Source: Novosphingobium jiangmenense (GTDB taxonomy: Bacteria > Pseudomonadota > Alphaproteobacteria > Sphingomonadales > Sphingomonadaceae). Taken from it: a stretch of 64,000 nt of DNA. Shown piece by piece: positions 62,746 through 64,000 of this stretch; position 1 is the first letter of the stretch; every line of letters begins with the position of its first letter. The notes below the pieces were generated by a model. The model had not been told where the DNA came from. It did not search any database and saw nothing but the letters and a program-made list of their open reading frames with translations. The translations under genes were made by a program, and so were the position numbers. The DNA is taken from NCBI RefSeq assembly GCF_015694345.1, contig NZ_JADQDC010000004.1:264522-328521 (forward strand), given 5' to 3'.

Positions 62746-63340
62746 GCGGGACACGTGATATGAAGCCTCATCCGCTGGCGAGTGCGGACCATGACGCCGG
62801 TGGGATAAGCACAGATCGCGCGACCGGTGCGGGTGCCGTCGTGGCACGCGCGGGGAGGGCGCGGGACCGGTTGCGAATGGCCGGGGGCGGTTCCGGGCCC
62901 CTTGTCGGCTCAGCCTGTGGGCGGACATATGTGACAGGACGAAGCTGTGGCAGCGGCTCGCGGGGCTGCTTTGGCTTCTGGCAAGCGGCTGCGTGAAAAG
63001 AACCTGTCGTTTGCGCAGACTTCGTCACGCAAGTCATGGCGGGTTCCGCATCCGCAGCGTCGCTCAGGGTTCGGCGCCGTGCTATCAGCCCTGGGGTGTC
63101 CTGTCTGTCCTTGGGTAACGGCAGGGTTTGCCCGGTGGGTCCTGGGCTTAACGCCCCGCATTGAACCCGCGCGCACCTGCCGCACCGATCGCGCCGGAAG
63201 CCTTTGGACCAAAGCGACTCTGGGCATCAGCGTCCGAAGGGAGAGGAGCGGGTTGGCCTTGTGCCCTCTCCTGACCTGTGGGTGGGGTCTATAACCTATA
63301 TGGTTCGTTTTGTCAAGGTCTACCCGCATCTCCCTTCATC

Positions 63341-63368
63341 GTCATCCCGGGCTTGCCCTGGGATCCCG
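63341..63368. repeat. Dispersed GTCATCCCGGGC element
   Basis: GTCATCCCGGGCTTGCCC followed by TGGGATCCC, an imperfect palindrome of a widespread intergenic repeat type. It lies just upstream of the IS30 remnant. Confidence 0.6.
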
Positions 63369-63455
63369 CTTCCCTGTTGGTGTGGTTGTGCCAGAAGAAC
63401 AGCCCAGCCCCCCTGATTTCACAAACGAAGTGCAACACCTCAGACAGGTGGTGCC

Positions 63456-63880
63456 ATGTCGAGATACCCCCAGCTTTCGCTGCAACTCTGGATCGCCAGC
63501 CGTCGACCATCGCCCGCGAACTGAAGCGCAACACCGGCAACCGCGTCGGCTACCAGCCTGCCTATGCCCAGGCGCAGAGCTCGGCACGCCGCTGGAGCGG
63601 AAGCCGCCTCGAACGCGACGATGACCTGCGCAATGCCGTGCTGGACCGTCTGGCCGCCGGCTGGTCGCCGGAACAGATCGCCGGGTGGCTCGACCGTGAA
63701 GCGGACTGCATGCTCTTCCGAACTCCCGGACCCGCCGTCCTGATCGCCCACGAACGCCACTCGCGGATCATCCTGGCCATCCCCCAGCCACGCCTCAGGG
63801 CGCAAAGCGTCGCCGACAGCCTCGCCAACCTGCTCAAGCCGCTCGCGCCAGACCTGCGCCAGTCGATCACCTTCGACAAC
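63456..63880 (+). pseudogene. IS30-family transposase remnant (two internal deletions)
   Basis: IS30 transposase pieces in order: MSRYPQLSL at 63456, then a jump and frame change to LDRQPSTIARELKRN (the helix-turn-helix), SPEQIAGWLDREA, then a second jump straight to the catalytic-domain segment DCMLFRTPGPAVLIAHERHSR and LRQSITFDN, where similarity stops at 63880. The HTH N-terminal part, the segment between the DREA and WEAD blocks, and everything after the second catalytic Asp (TFDN) are missing. It cannot encode an active transposase. Confidence 0.8.
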
Positions 63881-64000
63881 GTCCTAGGTTGGGAAGCAGC
63901 GGCGGGAAAAGGCCAGCAGGTCTCTTTGCGCCGAGCGTGATCGGCGCTGATGACTTTTTGATCCAGATGGCTTCCATCGTCAAGGAATGCGTTCTCGGCC
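63881..64000. other. Unassigned right edge
   Basis: No recognisable gene. An ATG near 63969 (MASIVKECVLG) opens a frame that runs out of the window, and a minus-strand frame is also open; neither can be judged from so short a piece. Confidence 0.3.

Larger units (their letters stand above)
62349..63455. other. Gene-poor, repeat-rich stretch
   Basis: About 1.1 kb without a convincing gene. The left half holds the repeats listed separately. From 62757 to about 63300 the six frames give only short, low-quality reading frames, and I found no tRNA, tmRNA, 4.5S, 6S or RNase P signature. Whether this part is a decayed gene, a non-coding RNA or plain spacer cannot be told from sequence alone. Confidence 0.6.

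Noticed and set aside
62947..63294. 115-codon plus-strand ORF in the repeat-rich tail
   Set aside because: Poor codon pattern, no ribosome site, no hydrophobic or domain features; more likely random reading of spacer.

Overview
The window is a high-GC chromosomal segment from an alphaproteobacterium, most likely a sphingomonad close to Novosphingobium. This is inferred from protein style and gene content: SciP (DUF1153) and a DUF1013/TrcR-type regulator of the CtrA cell-cycle network, DUF1192 beside a quinone oxidoreductase, bactofilin beside an M23 peptidase, a tonB-exbB-exbD-exbD operon, COQ7-type ubiquinone synthesis, and sphingomonad-style dispersed palindromes. No database search was possible, so the genus is an inference. 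Almost everything is core genome; no phage, CRISPR array, tRNA or rRNA was seen.

Layout. 1-3.2 kb (minus): a truncated haemoglobin cut by the window edge, a small membrane protein, and an ATP-dependent DNA ligase coupled to its partner exonuclease. 3.3-10.2 kb: EF-hand lipoprotein, clpA, DUF1192, quinone oxidoreductase, TrcR-like regulator, and an M23 peptidase overlapping a bactofilin. 10.5-17.3 kb (plus): proA-nadD-rsfS-rlmH-envC-like-ctpA-dsbB-coq7, a long co-directional housekeeping run. 17.3-26.1 kb: an exported cysteine-motif protein; a dnaJ-yihY-fabI operon on minus; pdxH, a cation efflux protein and a PhzF protein on plus; then a serine hydrolase and mnmA on minus. 26.2-33.4 kb (plus): an unknown gene coupled to sciP, then an RND efflux operon with DUF445 and GNAT genes. 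33.4-40.9 kb: a hybrid histidine kinase, groES-groEL under a CIRCE operator, a MATE transporter, an orphan histidine kinase and a small membrane protein.

41.0-53.4 kb is the transcription/translation core in an unusual arrangement. rplJ-rplL are on minus and rpoB-rpoC on plus, separated by a small-peptide/DUF2975/Xre regulatory module and a proline-rich membrane protein. The region upstream of rpoB carries a good sigma-70-like promoter and a tandem pair of palindromes. 53.4-59.3 kb: a chemoreceptor, glpX, a second cysteine-motif exported protein placed between glpX and hom, hom, and an exported unknown. 59.6-62.3 kb: tonB-exbB-exbD-exbD for TonB-dependent uptake. 62.3-64.0 kb: a gene-poor tail packed with dispersed repeats, ending in a doubly deleted IS30-family transposase remnant.

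No clearly new multi-gene defence or biosynthetic system was found. The best leads are the DUF2975-Xre module with its repeated AT-rich operator, the tandem palindromes before rpoB, the paired cysteine-motif exported proteins, and the uncharacterised gene translationally coupled to sciP.
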